Below, in pieces: positions 8,897-17,209 of a DNA stretch of 64,000 bases. Source of the DNA: Pseudomonadaceae bacterium (GTDB lineage Bacteria > Pseudomonadota > Gammaproteobacteria > Pseudomonadales > Azotimanducaceae). How positions within the stretch are numbered: position 1 is the first letter of the stretch; each line of letters begins with the position of its first letter. Below the pieces are notes generated by a model, which was not told the DNA's origin, did no database searches, and worked only from the letters and a program-made list of their open reading frames with translations. The translations under genes were made by a program, and so were the position numbers. The stretch spans positions 865,665 to 929,664 of the forward strand of contig JANSWO010000001.1 in NCBI GenBank assembly GCA_024743435.1, given 5' to 3'.

Positions 8897-9454
8897 ATGT
8901 ACGGACTGGTCAACGAGGCGATTCGCGGCATGGTGCTCGCGAGTTTTGATGAACAAACCTGGGTGGCCATTGCTGAGGAGGCAGGTGTTGATGATGAATT
9001 CATCAGCATGCATTCCTATGACGATGCTGATACCTACGCACTCGTTAGCGTCGCGTCCGAAAAACTCGGTGTCCCAGCCGATGAGATACTCGAGGGTTTC
9101 GGCAAGCACTGGATCCAGTTCACCGCGGAAGAAGGCTACGGCAGCCTCGTTGAGATGATGGGTGACTCGCTTGAGGTGTTCCTGCGCCGACTCGGTGACG
9201 ACATGCATGCGCGGGTTGTCGCCGCCATGCCCGCGCTGCAGCCTCCAGAGTTTTTTGTTGAGGAACGCTCCGCCACCGAATTCATCATTCGCTATCGAAG
9301 CCATCGGCAGGGACTGTCTTCGATGGTGAAGGGCTTGCTGGAAGGGCTGGCTGAAAAGTATCAGCGCCAGGCCGCGGTGACGATGTTGTCTACCGAGCAT
9401 ACCGACGACAAAGCGCAGGCGACTTTCCTGGTTGAGATTCTGGATCGGCATTGA
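8897..9454 (+). CDS. H-NOX haem nitric oxide/oxygen-binding sensor protein
   Basis: Stand-alone H-NOX protein of 185 residues, the family length. It begins MYGLVNEAIRGMV, as in other H-NOX proteins. The proximal haem ligand is His104 in DDMHARV, with Pro116 in LQPPEF and the haem-propionate motif YxSxR at residues 133-137 (YRSHR). The position nine residues after the motif Tyr is Ser, not the distal Tyr that stabilises oxygen, so an NO-selective sensor is predicted. The ATG at 8897 is chosen because AGGAGG lies four bases upstream; a longer frame from 8771 lacks family similarity. The hybrid kinase starts three bases after its stop, so the two almost certainly act together. Confidence 0.93.
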   Translation: MYGLVNEAIRGMVLASFDEQTWVAIAEEAGVDDEFISMHSYDDADTYALVSVASEKLGVPADEILEGFGKHWIQFTAEEGYGSLVEMMGDSLEVFLRRLGDDMHARVVAAMPALQPPEFFVEERSATEFIIRYRSHRQGLSSMVKGLLEGLAEKYQRQAAVTMLSTEHTDDKAQATFLVEILDRH

Positions 9455-9457
9455 GCC

Positions 9458-11080
9458 ATGTTGCCTGCCCTGCTTGATCGCATAGCGCCGTTCCACCTGA
9501 GGTTGGATGATCATTGCATCCTGCGTCACGTTGGCCCATCGCTGGGCAAGCTTGGCTTGTTTGAGCTGGATGAGAGCCTGGATGCGCAATTGCAGATAAC
9601 CAGGCCATCCAGCGTTGCGCTGGTACCGAAGAAGATGCCCGAGCTTATCGATCGCCAGTGTGTCGCGCAGGCGGCTGGGAGGGACATCAAACTGCGCGGC
9701 GGTTGGTATGACCTGCAGCCTGGCTGGTTGTTTGTCTGCGCACCCTGGCTGGCAAATTTTGATCAGGTCAAGCACGTCGGTCTGGATGTTCTGGACTATC
9801 CGGCGCATGAGCCCACCTTTGATTTCCTGCTGGCGATGCAGCAACTCAACCGCTCGCTCGAGCAGGCGATGGGAATGGCCTCAAAGCTGAAGGCGAAGAA
9901 CCGGGACCTCACCGAAGCCAAGGAGCAGGCGCTGGCAGCATCCAGGGCGAAATCCCAATTCCTCTCAACCATGAGTCATGAGATTCGAACGCCGATGAAC
10001 GGTGTGGTTGGGATGGTGGAACTGCTGCGGGAAACCCGCCTGGATGATGAGCAGTTGCAGATGCTGGACACCGTCGATCGCTCCGCCGAGACGTTGCTGC
10101 GTCTGATCAATGATACGCTCGACATCGCCCGCATAGAGGCAGGGCGCTTTGCTCTGGATGAAAGCGATGTCGATCTGCGTGCGATCTTCGACGACTTGCG
10201 CCGCTTGTTTGAACCGCAGTTGCGCGGTCGTCAGATCGAACTGGCATTAGTGGTTGAGCCGGATGTGCCGGCGTTGTTGCGCGCAGATGCGGTCAGGTTG
10301 AATCAGGTTTTGTACAACGTCCTTGGTAACGCCGTGAAGTTTACCGAGACGGGTAGCATCACGTGCTCGGCTAGCGCGTCGAGCGATATGAAGGTGCTCG
10401 AGCTGAGTGTTCAGGATACGGGTGAAGGCATGGATAGCGAAACGCTGTCACGAGTGTTCGCAGCCTTTGAGCGAGCGGATGTGTCACGCACTCGCGCCGT
10501 CGAGGGAACTGGTCTTGGTCTTGCGATCGTGCAGCGGATAGTTGCTTTGATGGGCGGCGAAGTTTCGGCAGAAAGCACACCTGGGGTCGGTAGCCGATTC
10601 ACCGTCCAACTGCCGCTGCAGCCTGTGCGCGATCGCGGCGTGAATGCCGCTTCCGAGAAGCCTGCCACTGTGTTTAGTAAAACGCGCCCGGCGCACACGG
10701 GGCATGTTCTGGTTGTGGATGACAACGCCACCAACCGAGCCATCGCCGAGGCTCATCTGCGCAAGCTTGGGCTTGATGTGACTCAGGCCAACGATGGCCA
10801 GGCAGCGCTAGCGGCAGCACAGGCGCAAGAATTCGAATTGATCCTCATGGACTGCCAGATGCCCGTCATGGATGGCTTCGCAGCCACGCAATCGCTCCGG
10901 CAGAACAACGATTGGCGCGCTACGGTGCCAGTTCTGGCGCTTACCGCCGCGGTTGTCGGTGATGCCAGAGCGCAGTGTCTCGATGTCGGGATGAATGACC
11001 TGCTGGCAAAGCCGCTGCGCCGGGTTGATCTGACTGAGGCGCTCGACCGCTGGCTGCCCGAACAGTCGCAAGCCGGTTAG
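9458..11080 (+). CDS. H-NOX-associated hybrid histidine kinase/response regulator
   Basis: Protein of 540 residues, likely cytosolic (no membrane segment). Residues about 8-130 resemble the HNOBA PAS-like domain found in H-NOX partners: [15 protein letters not shown] at its start and [17 protein letters not shown] at its end. A coiled coil leads to the HisKA domain with phospho-acceptor His174 in SHEIRTP, a HATPase with NVLGNAVKF (N box) and GTGLGLAI (G box), then a receiver domain with VVDDN and phospho-acceptor Asp465 in [10 protein letters not shown]. It presumably is inhibited or activated by the H-NOX protein encoded immediately upstream. Its 3' end overlaps the convergent GFA gene by four bases. 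Confidence 0.92.
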   Translation: MLPALLDRIAPFHLRLDDHCILRHVGPSLGKLGLFELDESLDAQLQITRPSSVALVPKKMPELIDRQCVAQAAGRDIKLRGGWYDLQPGWLFVCAPWLANFDQVKHVGLDVLDYPAHEPTFDFLLAMQQLNRSLEQAMGMASKLKAKNRDLTEAKEQALAASRAKSQFLSTMSHEIRTPMNGVVGMVELLRETRLDDEQLQMLDTVDRSAETLLRLINDTLDIARIEAGRFALDESDVDLRAIFDDLRRLFEPQLRGRQIELALVVEPDVPALLRADAVRLNQVLYNVLGNAVKFTETGSITCSASASSDMKVLELSVQDTGEGMDSETLSRVFAAFERADVSRTRAVEGTGLGLAIVQRIVALMGGEVSAESTPGVGSRFTVQLPLQPVRDRGVNAASEKPATVFSKTRPAHTGHVLVVDDNATNRAIAEAHLRKLGLDVTQANDGQAALAAAQAQEFELILMDCQMPVMDGFAATQSLRQNNDWRATVPVLALTAAVVGDARAQCLDVGMNDLLAKPLRRVDLTEALDRWLPEQSQAG

Positions 11081-11511
11081 CTCTCGGGAATACCCATCGA
11101 CGCCATGAATTCGGCGCCGGTCATGCGGGGGTGCTCGCCGGCAAAATCGTAACCGGCAGGCTTTTCGTCGATGTAGATCTCGCCGGTCAGCTTGAACGGC
11201 GTCTGATCGTTAAACGTTCCCGACCAGACAATGTACTGATCCGGTTCGATAAAGTGATAGAAGAGGTTGCTGCCGCACTTGCTGCAGAACCCTCGCTCCG
11301 CCCACTCGGAGGATCGAAAGCGAGTAACGTTGTCCTCGCCTTCGATGGCGATGGAGTCAACTGAGGCTGCGAGAGCGGCTGAGCCGGACCAGTTTCTGCA
11401 GGTCGAACAGTGGCACGCGTGCACGTGGGTTTGAACACCGGTTGCGGCGAATGTCACGGCGCCGCATAGGCAGCTGCCATCGAGGTTTTTCACTGAGCTG
11501 TTGTCCGTCAT
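11077..11511 (-). CDS. GFA/CENP-V-domain zinc protein
   Basis: Protein of 144 residues of the glutathione-dependent formaldehyde-activating (GFA)-like family. Zinc-binding cysteines are visible as CLCGAV near residue 14, CHCSTCR near residue 34 and CSKCGS near residue 77. Most such proteins do not have proven formaldehyde activity; a thiol-adduct carbon-sulfur lyase role is only a family-level possibility. The ATG at 11511 has GGAGG upstream. It is transcribed leftward after the monooxygenase gene, with a 90-base gap. Confidence 0.85.
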   Translation of the reverse strand: MTDNSSVKNLDGSCLCGAVTFAATGVQTHVHACHCSTCRNWSGSAALAASVDSIAIEGEDNVTRFRSSEWAERGFCSKCGSNLFYHFIEPDQYIVWSGTFNDQTPFKLTGEIYIDEKPAGYDFAGEHPRMTGAEFMASMGIPES

Positions 11512-11603
11512 GTCTTTGATCCTCCACCGGGTTATCGACGTCGGTGCAGAGTATCAAGCATGGCTGCTGACAGGAGGTGTCAGCAGCCTGACTGCATAGG
11601 CCC

Positions 11604-13106
11604 TTAGGTGTAGCGCAGTGCGCCGTCTTCCAGGTCTGCAGCCGGAAAGATATCTTTCTCGCTCCAGTAATCCTGGCTGAAGACCCAGGGCTCCACATCT
11701 CCCTGTTTCGGCATGAGGTGCAGTCCGCGAGTGAGGTAGCCTGGGTTGAAGTTGTCGGCATCGATCCAGGGCTTGATCTGCATGTTGCTGTCTTGCGGGC
11801 GCAATTCCGGCGTTACGACGGTGGCGCCAATGGCATCCATGTGGGTGAACATGCGCATAAGGAGTTCGGAAATGAGGTCTGCGCGGAGTGTCCAGCTGGC
11901 ACGGAAATAGCCGAATACCCAAGCGAGGTTCGGCACGCCCGTGAACATCATGCCCCGGTAGGTGACGGTATCTGCGAGGTCGACAGGTTTGCCGTCGACG
12001 TCGAACTCGATGCCGCCCAGCACCAACAGGTTGAAGCCGGTTGCCGTGACAATCAGATCAGCCTTCAGTTCTTCGCCTGATTTGGTTCGCAGACCGTCTT
12101 TGGTGAAGGTCTCGATTTCATCGGTCACCACGGTGGCGAGGCCCTGCGCGATTCCGGTGAACAGGTCGCCATCCGGAATGAAGGCGAGGCGCTGCTGCCA
12201 GGGGCGGTATTTCGGTGTGAAGTGTTTGTCGATGTCGAAGTCAGGCCCGAGAAACTCACGCGCCGCGTCCAGCAGCTCGGCTTTCAGCGCTTCGGGTTCT
12301 TCGAACGAGCGTCGAGTGATCTCTTCCTGATCGAGCAGTATCTTTTTGCGCACGATCTCGTGGGTCCACTCCTCAGGGATATCCAATGTCCGCAGGGTAT
12401 CGGCGAGCTCGTTACTGTTGGGGTTGGGCGCAAAATAGGTTGGCGATCGCTGCAGCATCGTGATGTGTTTGCACTTGCCAGCCATAGCCGGAACCAGCGT
12501 TGCGGCGGTCGCGCCCGAGCCGATAACCAGGACATTCATATCGCTGTAGTCGAGATCTTCCGGCCACTGCTGCGGGTGCACGATCCTGCCCTGGTACTGA
12601 TCCATGCCAGGCCACTGGGGGGTGTAGGGCTCTTCGTGCTTGTAGTAGCCCTGGCACATCCACAGAAAGTCAGTGGTGAAGTGTTTCGTCTCGCCGCTGC
12701 TGAGGTCTTCGACTACCACTGTCCAGAGTTTGTCTTCACTGGACCAGCTCGACTTGATGACCTTGTGTTGATAGCGGATGTACTGGCGCAGATCGTTCTC
12801 ATCCAGCGCTTCATCGAGGTAGCGAATAATCTTGTCGGAAGTCGCAATGGGCGCATCGACCCAAGGCTTCCATTTGAAGCCGAACGTGTACAAATCACTG
12901 TCGGAGCGAATGCCTGGGTATTTGTGGGTGTTCCAGGTGCCTCCGAAGGTATCCTGTGTCTCCAGTAGCGCAATGCTGCGATTCGGCAGATGCTTGCGGA
13001 CGTGATAGGCAGCATCGATACCGGAGATACCCGCGCCGACGATCAGAATATCGATGTGTTCGGCTGCCTGTTGGCTGGCAGCCTGGCGTTCAACGGCGGT
13101 ATTCAT
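11604..13106 (-). CDS. Flavin-containing monooxygenase, Baeyer-Villiger type
   Basis: Protein of 500 residues. It has two dinucleotide-binding motifs: GAGISGIDAAYH near residue 27 for FAD and GSGATAATLVP near residue 197 for NADPH. Between them is YQGRIVHPQQWP, which fits the Baeyer-Villiger fingerprint FxGxxxHxxxW(P/D) with Tyr for the first Phe. The FGGTWNTHKYPG segment is also typical. It would insert oxygen into ketones, or oxygenate soft nucleophiles, using NADPH and O2. Start ATG is preceded by GGGGAAG. It lies in a leftward group with an FAD oxidoreductase and an epoxide hydrolase, a common catabolic combination. Confidence 0.9.
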   Translation of the reverse strand: MNTAVERQAASQQAAEHIDILIVGAGISGIDAAYHVRKHLPNRSIALLETQDTFGGTWNTHKYPGIRSDSDLYTFGFKWKPWVDAPIATSDKIIRYLDEALDENDLRQYIRYQHKVIKSSWSSEDKLWTVVVEDLSSGETKHFTTDFLWMCQGYYKHEEPYTPQWPGMDQYQGRIVHPQQWPEDLDYSDMNVLVIGSGATAATLVPAMAGKCKHITMLQRSPTYFAPNPNSNELADTLRTLDIPEEWTHEIVRKKILLDQEEITRRSFEEPEALKAELLDAAREFLGPDFDIDKHFTPKYRPWQQRLAFIPDGDLFTGIAQGLATVVTDEIETFTKDGLRTKSGEELKADLIVTATGFNLLVLGGIEFDVDGKPVDLADTVTYRGMMFTGVPNLAWVFGYFRASWTLRADLISELLMRMFTHMDAIGATVVTPELRPQDSNMQIKPWIDADNFNPGYLTRGLHLMPKQGDVEPWVFSQDYWSEKDIFPAADLEDGALRYT

Positions 13107-13261
13107 ATCTACTTCCCCTCAATACGTGTGTCTGTGTGTGGCACGTCTTACCGATCGGCCCTGAACATAGTGGTTCCCCGATGATACCAACGCCGCAGCG
13201 CGTGGCGCCCTGTGGAAACTGACTAGGCTCCAGGTGTGGCTATCATCGGTGATCGTCGTGA

Positions 13262-14743
13262 TTACTCGGCGCTGACGAGTTCCAGCATTTCGTCACGGCT
13301 TGGCCCTCGCTGGATGCGAGCGGCCGCATTGCGGCGCCGGCCGCGCAGCATATAGCCAAATATGATGGCGCGCGTACGCCAGTCCTCGAGAAATGCGCCG
13401 GGTTTCTCCAGCAGGTTTACCGTGCGCATCATGCCGCGAAGCACGTGCAGGTTGTAGCGCGCGGCCGCGGCCAGCGCATCGCCAAAGGCCATGGCGAACC
13501 ATTTCTTGAACGAATCCGGTTTCTCCAGCAGTTCGCCCTCGGCAGCTGCCAGCGAACGCCTGATACCGTTTCTGTCTTCTGATAGTGATGCCGCAAAGAT
13601 AGGCCGGATTTCGTCCTCGGTGCGCTGATTGAACAGGCGCGCACGCTCTGTTGGATCCGAGGTTTCGCTGAGCACATCCGCGAGAATGTGTGCATGCAGA
13701 ATACCCGTGCTGCAGCCGCGGCCATAGAGCGGATTGGTGCGTAGCGCCGCATCGCCCACAGCGAAGAAATTATTGATCAGCGGCTTGTCGTCACGGACAT
13801 AGTGTCGCCAGACTGCGTGAATGTTGCCGATGCCAAATGGTGCGGTCGTCGCATCTACGCAGCCCTCGGCCAGCCAGGGAGCGAGCCCGGGAATCGAACG
13901 ACAGATGGCATCGAACGTTTCCGGATCCCGTATTCCATCGAGTAGCGTGGTTTCGACGTTGTGTACGCAGACGATGATGGCGAAGTTGCCGTTATCACCC
14001 GGAAAGACGCCGTACTTTATGTACCCGAGATCGCCCGCGCTGCGATCTTTGCCACCGCGCGCAGGCTCGTCGAATCCCGGCCGGCGTTTGTAGTGTCTGG
14101 TGTAGTAGAGAATCTCGGCATCGTCGTTCTCTTCTTCGACGTCTACGCCCAGCTCTGCGAACCAGCGGGCAAAGCGGCTGCTGCGGCCGCAGGCATCAAT
14201 GATCACCTCAGCCGGGATAACGTCGCCGTGCTCTGCCTGGCAATCCCGGCGCACCTTCAGGCCGGTAATTGTGAGTTGGCCATTGTTGCGATTCGACTCG
14301 ATGCCATCGATATGTAGATTGTTGATTATCGAGATGTTGTCCAGGCCGGCCACATAGCGGCGGAGCACGGTTTCGATCGTTGCCCGTCGGCACATTAGAA
14401 CCCAGAGTTTTTCATCGCCCGGTTCGGCCGTGTAGCTGTCTTCGAGCTCGGCGGACAACATGTCTTCGAAATCCACTCGGCGCGCACCCGCTGCATAGAA
14501 TTGCTCCAACAGATCCGGGTAGTTGTCCTGAAGCAGATTGCACATCAGGCCCAGAAAGGCATGGGGATGTCGGAATTGGGTTGCCCCCCGGCGGGGCCAC
14601 TCAAAAAAGGCCTGGTCCGCATCACCCTCGGGTGGTGGCGTGTCCCGTTCGATCACCGTGACATCGGTGCCTCGGGTTGCGAGAGCCAGCGCGGTGCACA
14701 TGCCAGCGATGCCACTGCCGACGACTATGGTTGAGTTGCTCAT
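13262..14743 (-). CDS. FAD-dependent oxidoreductase (monooxygenase-like)
   Basis: Protein of 493 residues with an N-terminal Rossmann FAD motif, VVGSGIAGMCTALALA, and an acidic residue at the end of strand 2 (VIERD). A second FAD contact, with GDAALRTNPLYGRG, lies near residue 335 and matches the GD motif of class A flavoprotein monooxygenases and halogenases. No halogenase WxWxIP motif was seen. No strong ribosome site precedes the ATG at 14743. It is 155 bases downstream of nothing but the next gene in the leftward group, between the epoxide hydrolase and the Baeyer-Villiger enzyme. The substrate is unknown. Confidence 0.8.
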   Translation of the reverse strand: MSNSTIVVGSGIAGMCTALALATRGTDVTVIERDTPPPEGDADQAFFEWPRRGATQFRHPHAFLGLMCNLLQDNYPDLLEQFYAAGARRVDFEDMLSAELEDSYTAEPGDEKLWVLMCRRATIETVLRRYVAGLDNISIINNLHIDGIESNRNNGQLTITGLKVRRDCQAEHGDVIPAEVIIDACGRSSRFARWFAELGVDVEEENDDAEILYYTRHYKRRPGFDEPARGGKDRSAGDLGYIKYGVFPGDNGNFAIIVCVHNVETTLLDGIRDPETFDAICRSIPGLAPWLAEGCVDATTAPFGIGNIHAVWRHYVRDDKPLINNFFAVGDAALRTNPLYGRGCSTGILHAHILADVLSETSDPTERARLFNQRTEDEIRPIFAASLSEDRNGIRRSLAAAEGELLEKPDSFKKWFAMAFGDALAAAARYNLHVLRGMMRTVNLLEKPGAFLEDWRTRAIIFGYMLRGRRRNAAARIQRGPSRDEMLELVSAE

Positions 14744-14823
14744 TGGGTCAGATTGCCTGAAGTCGTGTCGCTAAAACGTTAACCGGTGTGAAATCTAATT
14801 GGCTCTCGGCCGGGCTCAAGTCC

Positions 14824-15795
14824 CTACGCGTCAACGCTCGCCAGAAACTCCAGCATTTTGGCGTTGACGATCTCGGGTGCTTCCTGCTGGGTCCAGTGAC
14901 CAATGCCGGGGATCAGGTGGTTGATGCGCAGATCGGTGACGAACTCCGGCATGGCCTTGAGCGCCTCTGCGGCCATCATGATGACGCCGTCCGCGGCGCC
15001 AGCAACAAACATGGCGGGTTGCCGAATATGGGTCGGCGCGCCTTCGGTCAACTCCCATGTCAGATCGTGGTTGCGATAGTAGTTGAGGGGGCCGCGCATA
15101 CCGGAGCGGGTGAATTCACGGGTGTAGAAATCGAGATCTGCCTCGTCGAGCCATGGCGGCAGCTCGTCGGGGTTGGGCAGGCCAGTGAACATGTCATCGT
15201 CCGGGCCCTTCACGGGCAGGCTCGACAGATCGGTGCCGCCGGCGCCGAGCACCAGGAACTTTTTGAGCGCGGTTCGAATGTCCGTCTCAAACTCGGCCTC
15301 CGCGACACCAGGCTCGAAGAAGTACAACTGATAGAAGAACTGACCTTCAAACATGGCTCGCATGGCCGGCATAGGCTGCACTGGAGAGCGCGCTGAGAAT
15401 GGCACCGACAGCGCGCCGACCGCACGCACCTTGTCCGGGTGATGCAAGCCGCAGGCCCAGGCGGTTGGCGCTCCCCAATCGTGTCCAATCACCACGGCTT
15501 CTTTGTATCCCAGGGCATCGATGAGACCGATAATGTCGTTCACGACCTCCACCTGGTTGTAGGCGGTAATCTCCGTGGGGGCATCGCTCTTGCCGTAGCC
15601 ACGCATATCGGGTGCGACCACGTGATAGCCGGCGTCAGCGAGGGGCGCAAACTGGTGTCGCCAGGAGTACCAGGATTCTGGAAATCCGTGCAACAGCAGT
15701 ACCAGCGGTCCGGTGCCCTGCTCAGCGATATTCAGGTGAATGCCGTTGGTCTCGATTCGTCGTTGGCTGATCGCATCCCAGCTGCGTGAACTCAT
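14824..15795 (-). CDS. Alpha/beta hydrolase, epoxide hydrolase-like
   Basis: Protein of 323 residues with the epoxide hydrolase signature: oxyanion motif HGFPESW at residues 36-42, the nucleophile elbow GHDWGA with Asp106, and the catalytic His near the end in GIGHWTQQEAPE. A cap region rich in Tyr and Trp lies between. It would hydrolyse epoxides to diols through an alkyl-enzyme ester; haloalkane dehalogenase is an alternative, but HGFPESW and the length favour epoxide hydrolase. It is the first gene of the leftward group that continues with flavin monooxygenases, which fits sequential oxygenation and ring or epoxide opening. Confidence 0.88.
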   Translation of the reverse strand: MSSRSWDAISQRRIETNGIHLNIAEQGTGPLVLLLHGFPESWYSWRHQFAPLADAGYHVVAPDMRGYGKSDAPTEITAYNQVEVVNDIIGLIDALGYKEAVVIGHDWGAPTAWACGLHHPDKVRAVGALSVPFSARSPVQPMPAMRAMFEGQFFYQLYFFEPGVAEAEFETDIRTALKKFLVLGAGGTDLSSLPVKGPDDDMFTGLPNPDELPPWLDEADLDFYTREFTRSGMRGPLNYYRNHDLTWELTEGAPTHIRQPAMFVAGAADGVIMMAAEALKAMPEFVTDLRINHLIPGIGHWTQQEAPEIVNAKMLEFLASVDA

Positions 15796-15851
15796 GCTAA
15801 TGGCCTTGAATTAAATTCCAGTGGCGTGAGTGTCGCAGACCTCGCCGTGCC

Positions 15852-15867
15852 TCATCAATATTGATGA
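15852..15867. promoter_or_regulatory. 16-bp perfect palindrome upstream of outer-membrane protein gene
   Basis: TCATCAATATTGATGA is a perfect self-complementary 16-mer centred between the divergent epoxide hydrolase and outer-membrane protein genes, 73 bases before the ATG at 15941. Size and position suit a dimeric repressor operator. No regulator gene is adjacent, so this is inference from symmetry alone. Confidence 0.4.
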
Positions 15868-15940
15868 TGACGCTCCCGAGGATGTGCTTAAGCTTCGTTG
15901 TCAGCTCCGGCCGTTCCGGCCGAACCACGGGAGTAGAGCT

Positions 15941-17206
15941 ATGAAGCTGACACGAGTGCTGCTAGTTGCAGCGAGCATGTTTGCCGCCCATCTGAGTTGG
16001 GCGGTTGCGAAAGAGGTTGTGATACCGGGTGGTGCGGCGAATGCCGGGCAGGCGATCAGCTTCACCACCCTCACCGGTGAATCAGTGCCGGCGGACGCGA
16101 CGAAGGAGGATGGCGACCTGGTGGTCACCATTTACTTCGAAGGTGACGCCAGCGAGGGAACACTCACGGTTGGTGGCCGGGATTTCTACATTCCTGGTGG
16201 CAATGGCACCCACCGCGTGCCTGAAAACTTCTCACCAACGCGAGTCCCCGACATCACTGGGCTCATTCCACGCGGCCCTACCATCAAGATTGGCTATACC
16301 GGCGGCGGTGATTCCGAGTGGGGCGAATACACCAGCCACGCGGTTGAACTCACTGGCGACGGCGAGTTTGCTATCGCGAGCAGCGATGATTCGGTAGACA
16401 CCGATGGCCTGAGTATCGGTTTCGAGATTCCGGTTGCGTTCGGCGGTATCCGGGCGGACTACGAGCAATGGGAGGGTGACGACCGCTACGGACGCGATAT
16501 TCCCTCCGGCACGGGCCAGTTCGCGATCGTCAACGACAATTTCCTAAATGGCGATCCGAACGGTTCAACAGGCGCATGCTGCGACTCGGGCATCAATACC
16601 GTCAACGAACTCGACTACGAAGCTGAGCGCGTCAGTCTGGAGTTTGCCTGGCCGTGCTCATGGGATGCACCCGGCAATGGCGTGTTCATGCCGCACGTAG
16701 GCATCACGCTCGGCTCTCTGGATGTTAGCCAGCGCAGTTTTGATGCATTCGTGACGCCAGGTCTTGAAACCATCAACACCCGCAGCGATCTCGATTTCGA
16801 GAACAAGTATTACCAACTGCGAGCCGGCGGTGACTATGCGCTACCGTTCAACGATCGGTGGGGTCTTCAAACCAGACTGGGACTTGCTCTGCAGTACAGT
16901 GACAGTAGTGTCGATCTGCGTCAGGACGTCACGCTGTTCACACCCGCCGGCGGCACAAGCGTCAGCGACTCGGTGAGCGAGACGTCGCTCGCGGCATACG
17001 GCGGTGTAGGTCTGTACGTAAACGCGACGGATCGCATTCGCATCGACGCCGGTTACTACTTCGACTATCACGAAGCACCTGACCCGACGATCAACCAATC
17101 TGGCGACGACCTGTTTGTCGACAATCGCACCTCAACTGTCGATCTGGCATCGGCGTTCGATACGCGCTTTTCGTTGACAGTTCGCGCAACGCTGGGCGGT
17201 CAATAG
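15941..17206 (+). CDS. Putative secreted outer-membrane beta-barrel protein
   Basis: Protein of 421 residues using ATG 15941, which has GGGAG seven bases upstream and opens with a signal peptide (RVLLVAASMFAAHLSWAVA). A longer frame from 15830 adds a basic leader without signal features. Residues from about 110 on show alternating hydrophobic/polar strands with Tyr, Asp and Gly, such as YELDYEAERVSLEF-like and GGVGLYVNATDRIRIDAGYYF, consistent with a porin-like or autotransporter-like barrel. No named family was recognised. Its stop is three bases before the Rhs gene, so the two are co-transcribed; a role in export or surface display of the Rhs protein is possible but unproven. Confidence 0.6.
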   Translation: MKLTRVLLVAASMFAAHLSWAVAKEVVIPGGAANAGQAISFTTLTGESVPADATKEDGDLVVTIYFEGDASEGTLTVGGRDFYIPGGNGTHRVPENFSPTRVPDITGLIPRGPTIKIGYTGGGDSEWGEYTSHAVELTGDGEFAIASSDDSVDTDGLSIGFEIPVAFGGIRADYEQWEGDDRYGRDIPSGTGQFAIVNDNFLNGDPNGSTGACCDSGINTVNELDYEAERVSLEFAWPCSWDAPGNGVFMPHVGITLGSLDVSQRSFDAFVTPGLETINTRSDLDFENKYYQLRAGGDYALPFNDRWGLQTRLGLALQYSDSSVDLRQDVTLFTPAGGTSVSDSVSETSLAAYGGVGLYVNATDRIRIDAGYYFDYHEAPDPTINQSGDDLFVDNRTSTVDLASAFDTRFSLTVRATLGGQ

Positions 17207-17209
17207 CCC

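Noticed and set aside
8849..9844. 331-residue minus-strand frame
   Set aside because: Covers the H-NOX gene and the kinase N-terminus in antisense; both real genes are well supported.
12222..12968. 248-residue plus-strand frame
   Set aside because: Antisense shadow of the Baeyer-Villiger-type monooxygenase, whose motifs are intact on the other strand.
14788..15396. 202-residue plus-strand frame
   Set aside because: Antisense to the epoxide hydrolase gene, which carries the catalytic residues.
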